Source: Pseudonocardia endophytica (GTDB lineage Bacteria > Actinomycetota > Actinomycetes > Mycobacteriales > Pseudonocardiaceae). Taken from it: DNA of 64,000 nt. Of the stretch, positions 24,762 through 37,458 are shown in pieces. Made by a program: the position numbers and the translations under genes. Under the pieces are notes generated by a model, which had not been told where the DNA came from, did no database searches, and saw only the letters and a list, made by a program, of their open reading frames with translations. The stretch spans positions 310,001-374,000 of the forward strand of contig NZ_SMFZ01000002.1 of NCBI RefSeq assembly GCF_004339565.1, in the 5' to 3' direction. Numbering within the stretch: the stretch's first letter is position 1; each line of letters begins with the position of its first letter.

Positions 24762-25531
24762 GTGAGCACCGTGACACCCACCGAATCGGACGTCCTGCGG
24801 GACGCGGTGGACCGTGCCCGCGACGCCGCGGTCGACGAGGCCGCGACGGAGGTCGGTCCGGCGGAAGCGGCCGAGGTGGTCGGCGACCATCTCGGCGTCG
24901 AGCCCGAGGACGACGGCTCGCTGACCCACCTGTTCGCGGCCGAGCTCGCCGGCTACCACGGATGGCGCTGGGCCGTGACGCTCGCGTGCGTCGGCGACGG
25001 CGACCCGGTCACGGTCAGCGAGGCGGTCCTGCTGCCCGGCCCGCAGGCGCTCGTCGCGCCCGCGTGGGTGCCGTGGGACCAGCGGATCCGGCCCGGCGAC
25101 CTCAAGCCCGGCGACCTGCTGCCCCCGCCGCCCGACGACCCCCGCCTGGTGCCGGGATACGCCCAGTCCGAGGACCCGGCCGTCGAGGAGGTTGCCACCG
25201 AGGTCGGTCTGGGTCGGGAGCGCGTGCTGTCCGTCGCCGGTCGCGACGACGCCGCCGAGCGCTGGCAGTCCGGTGACCACGGCCCGGCCGCCGACATCGC
25301 CCGCTCCGCGCCCGGCTCGTGCGGTACCTGCGGGTTCCTGCTGCCGCTGGCGGGCTCGATGCGCGGCGCGTTCGGCGTGTGCGCCAACGAGTACGCGCCG
25401 GCCGACGGCCAGGTCGTCGCCGTCGGGTTCGGATGTGGTGCGCACTCGTCGGTCGTCGCGGACCTCGGCTCGCCGGTGTACGTCTCGGCTCTCGTCTACG
25501 ACGACGGCGTGGACCTCGAGCCGGCGGGCTC

Positions 25532-25535
<4 letters not shown>
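24762..25535 (+). CDS. DUF3027 family protein with paired cysteines
   Basis: A 257-residue protein of the DUF3027 family, present across actinobacteria next to the csp/MFS group. The middle contains WRWAVTLACVGDGDPVTVSE and LPGPQALVAPAWVPW. The C-terminus has a candidate zinc or Fe-S site: SCGTCGF, then GVCANEYAPADG and GFGCGAHS. Function unknown. The GTG at 24762 has a near-perfect GAGGAGG site, preferred over the in-frame GTG at 24693. Its TGA overlaps the apparent CTG start of the next gene. Confidence 0.82.
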
Positions 25536-28891
<3,356 letters not shown>

Positions 28892-30094
28892 CGCGGGCGG
28901 CATGAACGTCTACGTCGCGCAGACCGCGACGCGGATGGCCCGCCGCGGCGTGGAGGTCGAGATCTTCACCCGGGCCACGTCGTCCGAGCAGCCGCCGGTC
29001 GTCGAGCTGGCGCCGGGCGTGCAGGTCCGGTTCGTCGCCGCGGGCCCGTTCGAGGGGCTCGGAAAGGACGACCTGCCGTCGCAGCTGTGCGCGTTCACCG
29101 CCGGTGTGCTGCGCGCGGAGGCGCGCCACGAACCCGGCTTCTACGACGTCGTGCACTCGCACTACTGGCTCTCCGGTCAGGTCGGCTGGCTCGCCAGGGA
29201 CCGCTGGGGCGTCCCGCTCGTGCACACCGCGCACACGCTGGCACGCGTGAAGAACGCCGCGCTCGCCGCAGGGGACACGCCGGAGCCGCGGGTCCGGGTG
29301 ATCGGGGAGGACCAGGTCGTCGCCGAGGCCGACCGGCTCGTCGCGAACACCGAGATCGAGGCCAAGCAGCTGATCGACCTCTACGACGCCGACCCGCGCC
29401 GCACCGTGACGATCCCGCCCGGTGTCGACACGGAGCGGTTCCGGCCCGGGGACCGGTGCGCCGCCCGCGCCGGCCTGGAGCTCGCCGACGACGCCGTCGT
29501 GCTCGCGTTCGTCGGGCGGATCCAGCGGCTCAAGGCACCGGACGTGCTGTTGCGTGCGGCGGCCGAACTGCTGGCCCGCACGCCGTCGCTGCGGGAACGG
29601 CTCGTCGTGCTCGTCGCGGGTGGCCCGTCCGGCAGCGGGATGAGCGAGCCGACCTCGATGCAGGAGCTGGCCGCCGAGCTCGGCATCGACGACGTGGTCC
29701 GCTTCCTGCCGCCGCGTGGTGGGGACGACCTGGTGCACGTGTACCGGGCCGCCGACGTCGTCGTCGTGCCCAGCTACAACGAGTCGTTCGGGCTCGTGGC
29801 GCTGGAGGCGCAGGCGTGCGGCACCCCGGTCGTCGCGTCGCGGGTGGGCGGGCTGCCGGTCGCCGTGGCGGAGGGCCGGTCCGGGCTGCTGGTCAGCGGG
29901 CACGACATCTCCGACTGGGCGGACGCACTCGGCGAGCTGGTCGCCGATCCGGGCCGCCGGGAACGCATGGCGACGGCCGCGGCCGGGCACGCACAGAAGT
30001 TCTCATGGGACCGCACCACCGACGCCCTGCTGGGCGCCTACGACGAGGCCCGCACCGAGTACCGGGCGCGGGCCGGAGGAGCTGACCGAGCCTC

Positions 30095-30574
30095 ATGACC
30101 GAGCTGGACCGGCTGGTCCTGGACGCGCTGCGCGAGATGGAGGTCGACCACGTCCACCGCGGCGACGGCCAGTTCATCGTCACGCTGCCCGGGACCGCGC
30201 GGCTGCAGACCCACTGCTGGCTTCTGATCCGCGACCAGACGATGGGCGTGCAGGCGTTCGTCTGCCGCCGGCCGGACGAGAACCACGAGGGCGTCTACCG
30301 GTTCATGCTGCAGCGCAACGCGAAGCTGTACGGCGTGCATTACGCGATCGACCGGGTCGGGGACATCCACCTCGTCGGGCGCGTCCCGAGGCACGCGATC
30401 ACACCGGACGAGATCGACACCGTGCTGGGCTCGGTGCTCGAGGCGGCCGACGGCGACTTCAACACGTTCCTCGAGCTCGGCTTCGCGAACTCGATCCGGC
30501 GGGAGTACGCGTGGCGCACCGAGAACGGTGAGTCGACGGCGAATCTGAAGGCCTTCGAGCACCTGTTCGCCTAG
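30095..30574 (+). CDS. YbjN domain-containing protein
   Basis: A 159-residue protein of the YbjN family, orthologous in position and sequence type to Rv0487, which follows mshA in mycobacteria. Recognisable segments are VDHVHRGDGQFIVTLPG, THCWLLIRDQTMGVQAFVCRRPDENH and YRFMLQRNAKLYGVHYAID. In E. coli YbjN is linked to stress regulation; the actinobacterial role is unknown. The four-base overlap with mshA suggests co-expression. Confidence 0.88.
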   Translation: MTELDRLVLDALREMEVDHVHRGDGQFIVTLPGTARLQTHCWLLIRDQTMGVQAFVCRRPDENHEGVYRFMLQRNAKLYGVHYAIDRVGDIHLVGRVPRHAITPDEIDTVLGSVLEAADGDFNTFLELGFANSIRREYAWRTENGESTANLKAFEHLFA

Positions 30575-30649
30575 GCGCCATACCATGGCGCGCAGACCGC
30601 AGAACCGGACATTTCCTGTCCGACGCCGGATCTCGCGAAGGAGCGACCC

Positions 30650-32221
30650 TTGTCGATGCGCAGCCCGTACCCGGACGTCGAGATCCCCGACGTCTCGCTG
30701 ACCGAGTTCCTGTTCGCCGACGGGTTCGGCGACCGGGCGGACGCGCCGGCGTTCCTGGACGGAACCACCGGGAAGTCGTTGTCCTACACGCAGTTCGTGG
30801 GCTATGTCGAGAAGATCGCCGCGGCACTGGCGGAGCGCGGGATCTCCGACGGCGACGTCGTCGCGCTGTTCGCGCCGAACCTGCCCGAGTGGGCCGCGCT
30901 GTTCCACGGCATCCTGCGCGCCAACGGGATCGTGACGAGCGCGAACTCGATGTACACGGCCGGCGAGCTGGCCCACCAGCTCAAGGACTCCGGCGCCAAG
31001 CTGCTGATCACGGTGTCGCCGTTCCTGGACCGCGCCCTGCCCGGCGCGAAGGAGGCCGGGATCGAGGCGGACCACGTCCTGACGATCGACGCCGCCGACG
31101 GGCACGAGTCGCTCGCCGACCTGCTCGGCACGTCGGCCACTCCGCCCACGGCGAACCGGACGGCGCAGGACACGGCCGTGCTGCCGTACTCGTCGGGCAC
31201 CACGGGCCTGGCCAAGGGCGTGATCCTGACGCACCGCAACCTCGTCGCGAACCTGTGCCAGGTCGCGGTGATGGGCGAGGTGACGTCCGAGACCAAGATC
31301 ATGGCGTTCCTGCCGTTCTTCCACATCTACGGCATGACCGTGATGATGAACCAGGGTCTGCACGCGCGGGCCACCGTCGTGACGATGCCGAAGTTCGACC
31401 TCGAGCAGTTCCTGACGATCACGTCCGAGCACCAGGTCGACCGGCTCTACATCGCGCCGCCGGTCGCCGTCGCGCTGGCCAAGCACCCGATCGTCGACAA
31501 GTTCGACCTGTCCTGCGTGAAGGCGATCTTCTCCGGCGCGGCACCGCTGGACGGCGAGCTGGGCCGGGCCGTCGCGAAGCGCCTGGACTGCATCGTGCTG
31601 CAGGGCTACGGCATGACCGAGCTGTCCCCGGTCAGTCACTGCATGCCCGACGACCGCTCCGACCTGGACCTCAACTCGTCGGGCTTCGCGCTGCCGAACA
31701 TCGAGTGCAAGCTCGTCGACCCGGAGACCGGCCAGGAGGTCGGCGTCGGGGAGCGCGGCGAGCTGTGGGTCAAGGGACCGAACGTGATGGTCGGATACCT
31801 GAACAACTCCGATGCCACTGACGCCACCAAGGACGCCGAGGGCTACCTGCACACCGGCGACATCGCCGTGGTCGACGACGAGGGCGTCTACTCGATCGTC
31901 GACCGGGTCAAGGAGCTGATCAAGTACAAGGGCTACCAGGTGCCGCCCGCCGAGCTGGAGGCCCTGTTGCTGACGCACGACAAGATCGCCGACACCGCCG
32001 TGATCGGCGTGAAGGACGCCGAGGGCGAGGAGGTGCCGAAGGCGTTCGTCGTGAAGCAGGCCGCGGGCGCCGACCTCACCGAGGACGAGGTCATGTCGTT
32101 CGTCGCGGGAAAGGTGGCCCCGCACAAGAAGGTCCGGGTCGTCGAGTTCATCGACGAGATCCCGAAGTCGGCCAGCGGCAAGATCCTCCGGAAGGACCTC
32201 CGGGCGCGCGAGAACGCCTGA
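30650..32221 (+). CDS. 4-coumarate/fatty-acid CoA ligase-like AMP-binding enzyme
   Basis: A 523-residue adenylate-forming ligase. Motifs: PYSSGTTGLAKGV (P-loop), QGYGMTELSP, YLHTGDIAVVDDEG, VDRVKELIKYKGYQVPPAELE and catalytic Lys in SASGKILRKDL. The IKYKGYQVPPAELE form is typical of plant 4CL-like enzymes and their actinobacterial relatives acting on aryl or fatty acids. The TTG start is chosen because AAGGAG lies six bases before it; the ATG two codons later would be too far from that site. First gene of the accessory region after ybjN. Confidence 0.92.
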   Translation: MSMRSPYPDVEIPDVSLTEFLFADGFGDRADAPAFLDGTTGKSLSYTQFVGYVEKIAAALAERGISDGDVVALFAPNLPEWAALFHGILRANGIVTSANSMYTAGELAHQLKDSGAKLLITVSPFLDRALPGAKEAGIEADHVLTIDAADGHESLADLLGTSATPPTANRTAQDTAVLPYSSGTTGLAKGVILTHRNLVANLCQVAVMGEVTSETKIMAFLPFFHIYGMTVMMNQGLHARATVVTMPKFDLEQFLTITSEHQVDRLYIAPPVAVALAKHPIVDKFDLSCVKAIFSGAAPLDGELGRAVAKRLDCIVLQGYGMTELSPVSHCMPDDRSDLDLNSSGFALPNIECKLVDPETGQEVGVGERGELWVKGPNVMVGYLNNSDATDATKDAEGYLHTGDIAVVDDEGVYSIVDRVKELIKYKGYQVPPAELEALLLTHDKIADTAVIGVKDAEGEEVPKAFVVKQAAGADLTEDEVMSFVAGKVAPHKKVRVVEFIDEIPKSASGKILRKDLRARENA

Positions 32222-32245
32222 CGTCGGGCCGATGACTTTCGGCGT

Positions 32246-32286
32246 CCTCCTCGGTCGACCACCAGGACAGTGATCGACCGAGGAGG
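32246..32286 (+). promoter_or_regulatory. Hairpin that contains the ribosome-binding site of the next gene
   Basis: CCTCCTCGGTCGA (32246-32258) and its exact reverse complement (32274-32286) flank a 15-base loop. The 3' arm ends in AGGAGG, the ribosome site four bases before the ATG at 32291, so pairing would hide it. Confidence 0.55.
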
Positions 32287-32290
32287 CGCC

Positions 32291-32929
32291 ATGCCCCGGA
32301 CCCGGGTGCACAACCTGAACATCTCGCTCGACGGCTACGCAGCCGGCGAGCACGTGACCCTCGACGAGCCGATCGGCGGGGCAGGCCGGCTCTTCGGGAA
32401 CTTCGACGGGCGGTTCATCCACGGGATCGACGACGTCGACGCTCCCGTCACGGTGGACCGGGCCCTGACCACGCTGTGGGGCCAGGGGATCGGTGCCGAG
32501 ATCATGGGACGTCGCAAGTTCGGTCCGCAGACCGGCGAGTGGCCCGACGACGGGTGGCAGGGCTGGTGGGGCGACGAGACGCCGTTCCGCACGCCGGTGT
32601 TCGTCATGACCCACCACCCGCGTCCGCAGATCGACTTCGCCGACGGGACGAGCTTCCGGTTCGTCGGGGGGACGCCGCAGGAGGTGCTCCGCATGGCCCA
32701 GGACGCCGCGGACGGGCAGGACGTCCGGCTGGGAGGAGGCCCGTCGTCGATCCGCCAGTTCCTCGAGGCCGACCTGGTGGACTTCATGCACCTGGTCGTC
32801 GTGCCGATCACGCTCGGACGGGGCGTGTCGCTGTGGGAGGGGCTGGGCGACGTCGCGGACCGCTTCACCGTCGAGTCGATCACCTCACCGAGCGGGCTCA
32901 CCCATCAGCTCTGGAACAGGACGTCGTAG
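32291..32929 (+). CDS. DHFR-fold (RibD C-terminal-like) protein 1
   Basis: A 212-residue protein of the dihydrofolate-reductase/RibD_C superfamily, NADPH-binding reductase folds. It begins TRVHNLNISLDGYAAG, has an IMGRRKF segment, and later DVRLGGGPSSIRQFLEADLVDFMHLVVVPITLGRG, the usual C-terminal strand order. Many such small proteins in actinobacteria have no known substrate. AGGAGG is four bases before the ATG but lies within a hairpin. Its 3' end overlaps the convergent paralogue by 25 bases. Confidence 0.88.
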   Translation: MPRTRVHNLNISLDGYAAGEHVTLDEPIGGAGRLFGNFDGRFIHGIDDVDAPVTVDRALTTLWGQGIGAEIMGRRKFGPQTGEWPDDGWQGWWGDETPFRTPVFVMTHHPRPQIDFADGTSFRFVGGTPQEVLRMAQDAADGQDVRLGGGPSSIRQFLEADLVDFMHLVVVPITLGRGVSLWEGLGDVADRFTVESITSPSGLTHQLWNRTS

Positions 32930-33474
32930 GTCGCCTGCACCACGCCACTGGCGAACCGGCGCTCGTCGCGCAGCCTCAGCTGCCGGCGCACGCCCGCCGA
33001 CAGCACCGGGATCCCGCCGCCGCCGAACAGGACCGGGAACCAGAACAGCTGCACGACGTCGACCAGGTCCAGCCGCATCGCCTCGGCGGCGAGGGCCGGC
33101 CCACCGATGGTGAGGTCGGTCCGGCTCGCGGCCTTGAGCTCGCGCACCGCGCCGACGTCGAGGTGCGGTTCCACCCGGGTCCGCTGCGTCGGTACGTCCG
33201 CCTGCGCCATCGTCGACGAGAACACGATCTTGTCGGCGGCCTGCCACGTGGCGGCGAAGGTGGCGTCCCCGTCGGACTGTTCGGCCAGCTCGGGGATGGT
33301 CTCCCAGACCATCATCGTCTCGTAGGTCCGGCGGCCGTAGAGGTACGTGCCCGCCTGCGCGACGGTCGCCGTGACCGCCGCCAGGAACTCCGGGTCCGGT
33401 TCCGCCCAGGAGTAGTCGCCGTCGCCGATGAAGCCGTCCAACGACGTCGGCGTCACGTAGATCAGCTGTCCCAT
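32905..33474 (-). CDS. DHFR-fold (RibD C-terminal-like) protein 2
   Basis: A 189-residue member of the same superfamily as its convergent neighbour. Segments: LIYVTPTSLDGFIGDGDYSW at the N-terminus, YLYGRRTYETM, IVFSSTM, and LTIGGPALAAEAMRLDLVDVVQLFWFPVLFGGG. The N-terminal TSLDG and central YGRRTYE are typical of the family. Similarity to the other two copies is moderate, so they are not recent duplicates. No cofactor-specific residues can be read with certainty. Confidence 0.88.
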   Translation of the reverse strand: MGQLIYVTPTSLDGFIGDGDYSWAEPDPEFLAAVTATVAQAGTYLYGRRTYETMMVWETIPELAEQSDGDATFAATWQAADKIVFSSTMAQADVPTQRTRVEPHLDVGAVRELKAASRTDLTIGGPALAAEAMRLDLVDVVQLFWFPVLFGGGGIPVLSAGVRRQLRLRDERRFASGVVQATYDVLFQS

Positions 33475-33561
33475 GCGCGTCCCTCCGCGGTCAGGTCACG
33501 GGAACCCCGGCCGGTCCCGCCTCAGTGACCGGAACGCGCGGTGGTTCTCATCGGTGCCGAC

Positions 33562-33936
33562 TCAGACGGGCGCGGGCACGAGCTCCCAGCGGTTGCCCTC
33601 CGGATCGGACACCAGCGCCGACGGCTCGTCCGTCGGACCACGCTCCACCGCGCCGCCGGCGCAGAGCGCACGCAGGCAGGTGTCGTCGACGTCGTCGACG
33701 ATCACACGGGTGTGACTGCGGGTGCCGCGCCACGACGTGTCGCTGCGGCCGAGGACGAGGATCGCCCCGTCACGACGCTCCAGCTCGACCTGCCCGGCCG
33801 CGCACCGGCACTGCTCCGCGCATCGCGGTGACTCGCGGAATCCGAGTACCTGGGCGATCCAGTCCGCGGCGGCGGACGGGTTCGAGTACAGCAGGCAGGG
33901 GATGACGCCGAGGTAGCCGCGGATCGCGTTCGACAT
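33562..33936 (-). CDS. VOC family (glyoxalase-like) protein
   Basis: A 124-residue vicinal-oxygen-chelate fold protein. Segments: LGVIPCLLYSNPSAAADWIAQVLGF, the middle VELERRDGAILVLG, and the C-terminal SDPEGNRWELVP, which carries the usual Glu. The RCAEQCRCA segment with three cysteines is unusual for the family and could bind a metal or form a disulfide. Members include glyoxalases, dioxygenases and antibiotic-binding proteins; no specific role can be assigned. Confidence 0.82.
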   Translation of the reverse strand: MSNAIRGYLGVIPCLLYSNPSAAADWIAQVLGFRESPRCAEQCRCAAGQVELERRDGAILVLGRSDTSWRGTRSHTRVIVDDVDDTCLRALCAGGAVERGPTDEPSALVSDPEGNRWELVPAPV

Positions 33937-34156
33937 CGGTGACCTCCGATCGCGAGCGTGGTGTGGTTCGTAGCCGCTCGGACCATGTGGTTCGGTTCCC
34001 GCCGCCGTCCGGATCGGTCATGTGTCGGATCGGTGTGAAGTTGCTCCGACCCGCTGTCCCGACTGCTCCGCCCTCAGGAAAGCGATATCCGCTTGGCGGA
34101 AGATCCTGTCGTCGAGGACCGCGAGAGGGACGGAGCCTGACCCGACGGCCGGACGG

Positions 34157-35659
34157 TCAGTCCCCGGTGCCCTCCGGCGCGTGGACCTCGCGCCGGAGGA
34201 TCTTGCCCGTCGGGCCCTTGGGCAGCTCGTCGACCGTCCACACGTGGCGCGGGTACTTGTAGGCGGCCACCCGCTCCTTGACGAACGCCCGGACGTCGTC
34301 CGGCTCGGCGGACTCGCCGGGCTTGAACGCCACCGCGGCGCCGACCTCCTCGCCCAGTTCGGAGTGCTTGATGCCGATCACCGCGGCCTCGGCCACCGCG
34401 GGGTGCTCGTAGAGCGCCTCCTCGATCTCGCGCGGGTAGACGTTGTAGCCGCCGCGGATGATCAGGTCCTTCTTGCGGTCGACGATCGTGTAGTAGCCGT
34501 CGGCGTCCTTCGTGGCGACGTCCCCGGTGCGGAACCAGCCGTCCGGGATGGACTCGGCGGTCGCCTCCGGGCGCCCCCAGTAGCCCTTCATCACGTTCTC
34601 GCCGCGGATCGCGATCTCGCCGGGCTCGTCGACCCCGACCTCGTTGCCGTCGTCGTCGACGACCTTCATCTCGCAGCCGCGCACCTCGAAGCCGATCGAC
34701 CCGGGCTTGCGGTCCCGGCCGGGCTGGTTGAACGACGCGACCGGCGACGTCTCGGACAGGCCGTAGCCCTCCAGGATGATGCAGCCGAACGCGTCCTCGA
34801 ACGCCTTCATGATCTCCACCGGCATCGCCGAACCGCCCGAGATGCAGGTGCGCAGCGACGAGACGTCGGCGCTGCCTGCGGAGTCGTGGTGCAGCATCCC
34901 GGCGTACATCGTGGGGACGCCCTCGAACACGGTGACCTCGTCGCGGCCGATCACCTGCAGTGCCTTGCCGGCGTCGAAGCGGGGGATCAGGGTCAGGCAG
35001 GCGCCACTCGCGACCGACGCGTTCAGCCCGCAGGTGAGCCCGAACACGTGGAACAGGGGCAGGCAGCCCATCACCACGTCGTCCGGCCCGATCTCGATCA
35101 GTGTCTCGGCGGACGTGCGGCAGTTCGTGTCCAGGTTGTGGTGGGTCAGCTCGGCGCCCTTGGGCTGGCCGGTGGTGCCCGAGGTGTAGAGGATCACCGC
35201 GGTGTCGTCGTCGGCGCGTTCGACGGCGTCGGTCACCGGCGTGCCGGTGAGCTGCTCCGGTGACGGCCCCATCGCTCCGACGACGACGGAGTCGATCCCG
35301 ACGGACGTCGCGGCCTCGGCGACGGCGTCGCCCCCGCCGTCCCAGCCGAACACCAGCGACATGCCCGAGTCGGTGAGGTAGTACTCCACCTCGCGTGCCT
35401 TGAGCAGCGGGTTCATCGGAACCACTGCGGCACCGGCCAGCAGCGAGCCGTAGAACAGGATCGGGAACGCCGGCACGTTCGGGAGCACGAGTCCCACGCG
35501 GTCGCCCGGCTTCACCCCGCGGTCGACGAGCATGCCGGCGACGGCTGCGGCTCCCGCGTGCAGGTCGGTGTAGGTGAGCACGGCGTCGTCCAGGCGGACG
35601 GCGCCCCGGTCGCCGTGCTCGGTTGCCGATCGGACGAGGTTGGCCGCGAGGTTGGTCAT
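34157..35659 (-). CDS. Long-chain fatty-acid CoA ligase
   Basis: A 500-residue AMP-binding enzyme. Motifs: LYTSGTTGQPKGAELTHHN, EGYGLSETSPV, WFRTGDVATKDADGY, VDRKKDLIIRGGYNVYPREIEE and catalytic Lys in GPTGKILRREV. The pattern fits FadD-type ligases that activate medium- or long-chain fatty acids. The ATG is eight bases after TAGGGT, so the mRNA is probably leaderless. A 220-base gap lies on its 3' side, in which I see no gene. Confidence 0.93.
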   Translation of the reverse strand: MTNLAANLVRSATEHGDRGAVRLDDAVLTYTDLHAGAAAVAGMLVDRGVKPGDRVGLVLPNVPAFPILFYGSLLAGAAVVPMNPLLKAREVEYYLTDSGMSLVFGWDGGGDAVAEAATSVGIDSVVVGAMGPSPEQLTGTPVTDAVERADDDTAVILYTSGTTGQPKGAELTHHNLDTNCRTSAETLIEIGPDDVVMGCLPLFHVFGLTCGLNASVASGACLTLIPRFDAGKALQVIGRDEVTVFEGVPTMYAGMLHHDSAGSADVSSLRTCISGGSAMPVEIMKAFEDAFGCIILEGYGLSETSPVASFNQPGRDRKPGSIGFEVRGCEMKVVDDDGNEVGVDEPGEIAIRGENVMKGYWGRPEATAESIPDGWFRTGDVATKDADGYYTIVDRKKDLIIRGGYNVYPREIEEALYEHPAVAEAAVIGIKHSELGEEVGAAVAFKPGESAEPDDVRAFVKERVAAYKYPRHVWTVDELPKGPTGKILRREVHAPEGTGD

Positions 35660-35667
35660 GGGCGCGG

Positions 35668-35673
35668 ACCCTA
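35668..35673 (-). promoter_or_regulatory. -10 box of a probable leaderless CoA-ligase promoter
   Basis: TAGGGT on the minus strand lies eight bases before the ATG at 35659. Confidence 0.45.
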
Positions 35674-35690
35674 GTGCCGGAGGGCGCCGC

Positions 35691-36161
35691 TCACAGTGCG
35701 GGCGGAGGTCCACTGTCGAGGGTCCTCGTGAAGAAGACCCGGTGGCGGCCGTCCTGCTCGGCCCGGTGCGTCTCCACGTACCCCCTGCGGGGGTAGTACG
35801 CGATGTTCTCGGTCATGGCGACGTTGGTGTACAGGGTGATCCGGTCGTGGCCGAGGCGGCGGGCCTCGTCATCGGCCAGTGCGAGGAGCACGCCGCCGAT
35901 CCCGCGCCCCTGCGACGCCGGGTCCACGGCGACGTTCTCGAGCAGCAGGTGGTCTCCCTCGTCGACGAGAACGGCGATGCCGACGATCCGGCCGGCGTCC
36001 TCGGCGACCCACAGCGTCGCGGCGTCCACGGCGGCCGCGTAGTCGGCGGTCATCGGAGCCGGTTCCCTGCCGATACGATCGACGTAGTGCCGGTATGCGT
36101 CGCGGGCGAGCCGCGCGGCCGCGTCGGCGTCCCGCGACTCCGCCCGCCGGGTAGTGATCAT
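35691..36161 (-). CDS. GNAT family N-acetyltransferase
   Basis: A 156-residue acetyltransferase. The acetyl-CoA loop is visible as VAVDPASQGRGIGGVLLALAD, the C-terminal strand as ITLYTNVAMTENIAYYPRRGYVET. It opens MITTRRAESRDADAAARLA, the usual first strand and helix. The substrate could be an amine, an antibiotic or a protein N-terminus. The ATG is six bases after TACCGT. It runs towards the CoA-ligase gene but each has its own promoter box. Confidence 0.88.
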   Translation of the reverse strand: MITTRRAESRDADAAARLARDAYRHYVDRIGREPAPMTADYAAAVDAATLWVAEDAGRIVGIAVLVDEGDHLLLENVAVDPASQGRGIGGVLLALADDEARRLGHDRITLYTNVAMTENIAYYPRRGYVETHRAEQDGRHRVFFTRTLDSGPPPAL

Positions 36162-36167
36162 GATTCG

Positions 36168-36173
36168 ACGGTA
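36168..36173 (-). promoter_or_regulatory. -10 box of a probable leaderless GNAT promoter
   Basis: TACCGT on the minus strand, six bases before the ATG at 36161. Confidence 0.45.
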
Positions 36174-36247
36174 GCCCGCGCCGGAATCCGGCTGCGTCGA
36201 CGACCGTCGTCGAGCCATCATGGTCCGCCCCGACGAGAGGTGCGCCC

Positions 36248-36808
36248 GTGTCCGACCGTGGGCTGACCGACGACGTGCTGCGCTCCACGCTGGTTCGCGG
36301 ACCGACACCGGTCCGTGTCGAACTGGCCGAGCACGACCCGGCGTGGGCGGACCGGTTCGCGGTCCGGGCGGCCGAACTTCGCCGTGCGCTCGGTGGACGG
36401 GCACGGCTCGTCGAACACATCGGTTCGACGGCGGTGCCCCGCCTGGCCGCGAAACCGATCGTGGACATCGTGGTCGGCATCGACGACCCGGACGACGAAC
36501 CCGCCTACCTCCCCGAGCTGGAGGCCGTCGGCTACGACGTGCGCGTCCGCCAACCGGGACACCGGTGCCTGCGCATCGGAGAGCCCGACGAGCCGGTCAA
36601 CCTGCACTGCTACCGGCCGGAGGACGACGAGGTGCATCGTTACCTGCTGTTCCGTGACCGCCTGCGCTCCGACGACGCCGACCGGCGCCTCTACGAGGAC
36701 ACGAAACGCTCGCTCACCGGCCGCGAGTGGCCGGACGTGAACTACTACGCCGAGGCCAAACGGCCGGTGATCATGGAGATCCTGCGCCGCGCGGGATGGG
36801 ACGGATAG
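36248..36808 (+). CDS. GrpB family (UPF0157) nucleotidyltransferase-like protein
   Basis: A 186-residue protein of the GrpB family in the nucleotidyltransferase superfamily. The core motif is EHIGSTAVPRLAAKPIVDIVV, giving G-S-T and the D-x-x pair used for metal binding; NLHCYRPEDDE and LTGREWPDVNYYAEAK follow. Biochemical function is largely unknown, with CoA-biosynthesis or nucleotidyl transfer proposed for relatives. GAGAGG precedes the GTG. It converges on the third DHFR-fold gene with one base between stops. Confidence 0.87.
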   Translation: MSDRGLTDDVLRSTLVRGPTPVRVELAEHDPAWADRFAVRAAELRRALGGRARLVEHIGSTAVPRLAAKPIVDIVVGIDDPDDEPAYLPELEAVGYDVRVRQPGHRCLRIGEPDEPVNLHCYRPEDDEVHRYLLFRDRLRSDDADRRLYEDTKRSLTGREWPDVNYYAEAKRPVIMEILRRAGWDG

Positions 36809-36809
36809 G

Positions 36810-37382
36810 TCAGCGCAGGCGGTAGCGCTGCAGCGTGACGCCGGAGCGGAACGAGCGGGACCCGGCCAGCGACAACGACCGCAGTTCCACTCCGTCCGGG
36901 AACAGCCGCCGACCGCGGCCGAGCACCACCGGGAACACGAACAGGCGCATCTCGTCCACCAGGTCGGCGGCGAGCAGGTCGTGGCAGAGCCGGATGCTTC
37001 CGGTGACGCCGACGGTGCCGTCCGGCCCGTCCGCGAGGACCTCGACGACCTCCTTCGTGAGCGTGTCGCCACCACGCAGGACGGTCGAGTTCTGCCACCG
37101 CGGGTCGGTGAGGGTGGAGGAGACGACGTACTTCGCGACGTCGTCCAGGTGAGCCGTGATGCCGGTCGTGTCGCCGGTCTGGTTCGGCCAGAAACCGCGC
37201 ATGTCCTCGAACGTCTGCCGTCCGACGAGGAAGCCGACCTCCTCGGCCATGTGCTCCCGGACGGTCGCGAGCATGTCCGTGCCGCCGTCGCCGTCGCTGT
37301 CGGCGGGGCCGAACCAGTCGTCGGTGGCCTCGACGACGCCGTCGAGCGTGATGTTCTGGGTGATCACGAGCTGTCGTGCCAT
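36810..37382 (-). CDS. DHFR-fold (RibD C-terminal-like) protein 3
   Basis: A 190-residue third member of the DHFR/RibD_C superfamily. It begins RQLVITQNITLDGVVEA, followed by FLVGRQTFEDM, YVVSSTL, and GTVGVTGSIRLCHDLLAADLVDEMRLFVFPVVLGRG. The family conserves VxGSxxLxxxLxxxxLVDE, seen here. The ATG at 37382 fits the family; an upstream GTG would add only 11 residues. With the genes at 32291 and 32905, three members of this family lie within 5.1 kb. Confidence 0.87.
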   Translation of the reverse strand: MARQLVITQNITLDGVVEATDDWFGPADSDGDGGTDMLATVREHMAEEVGFLVGRQTFEDMRGFWPNQTGDTTGITAHLDDVAKYVVSSTLTDPRWQNSTVLRGGDTLTKEVVEVLADGPDGTVGVTGSIRLCHDLLAADLVDEMRLFVFPVVLGRGRRLFPDGVELRSLSLAGSRSFRSGVTLQRYRLR

Positions 37383-37458
37383 GCAGGGCCGACCGCCGCC
37401 GCGGCCGGGACTCATCGGTCGTGCGCGAGGCTCTCCGGCCGCGGTGCCGACCGAGACG

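Noticed and set aside
30038..32791. 917-codon minus-strand open frame
   Set aside because: Antisense to ybjN, the CoA ligase and the DHFR-fold gene, with no recognisable domain.
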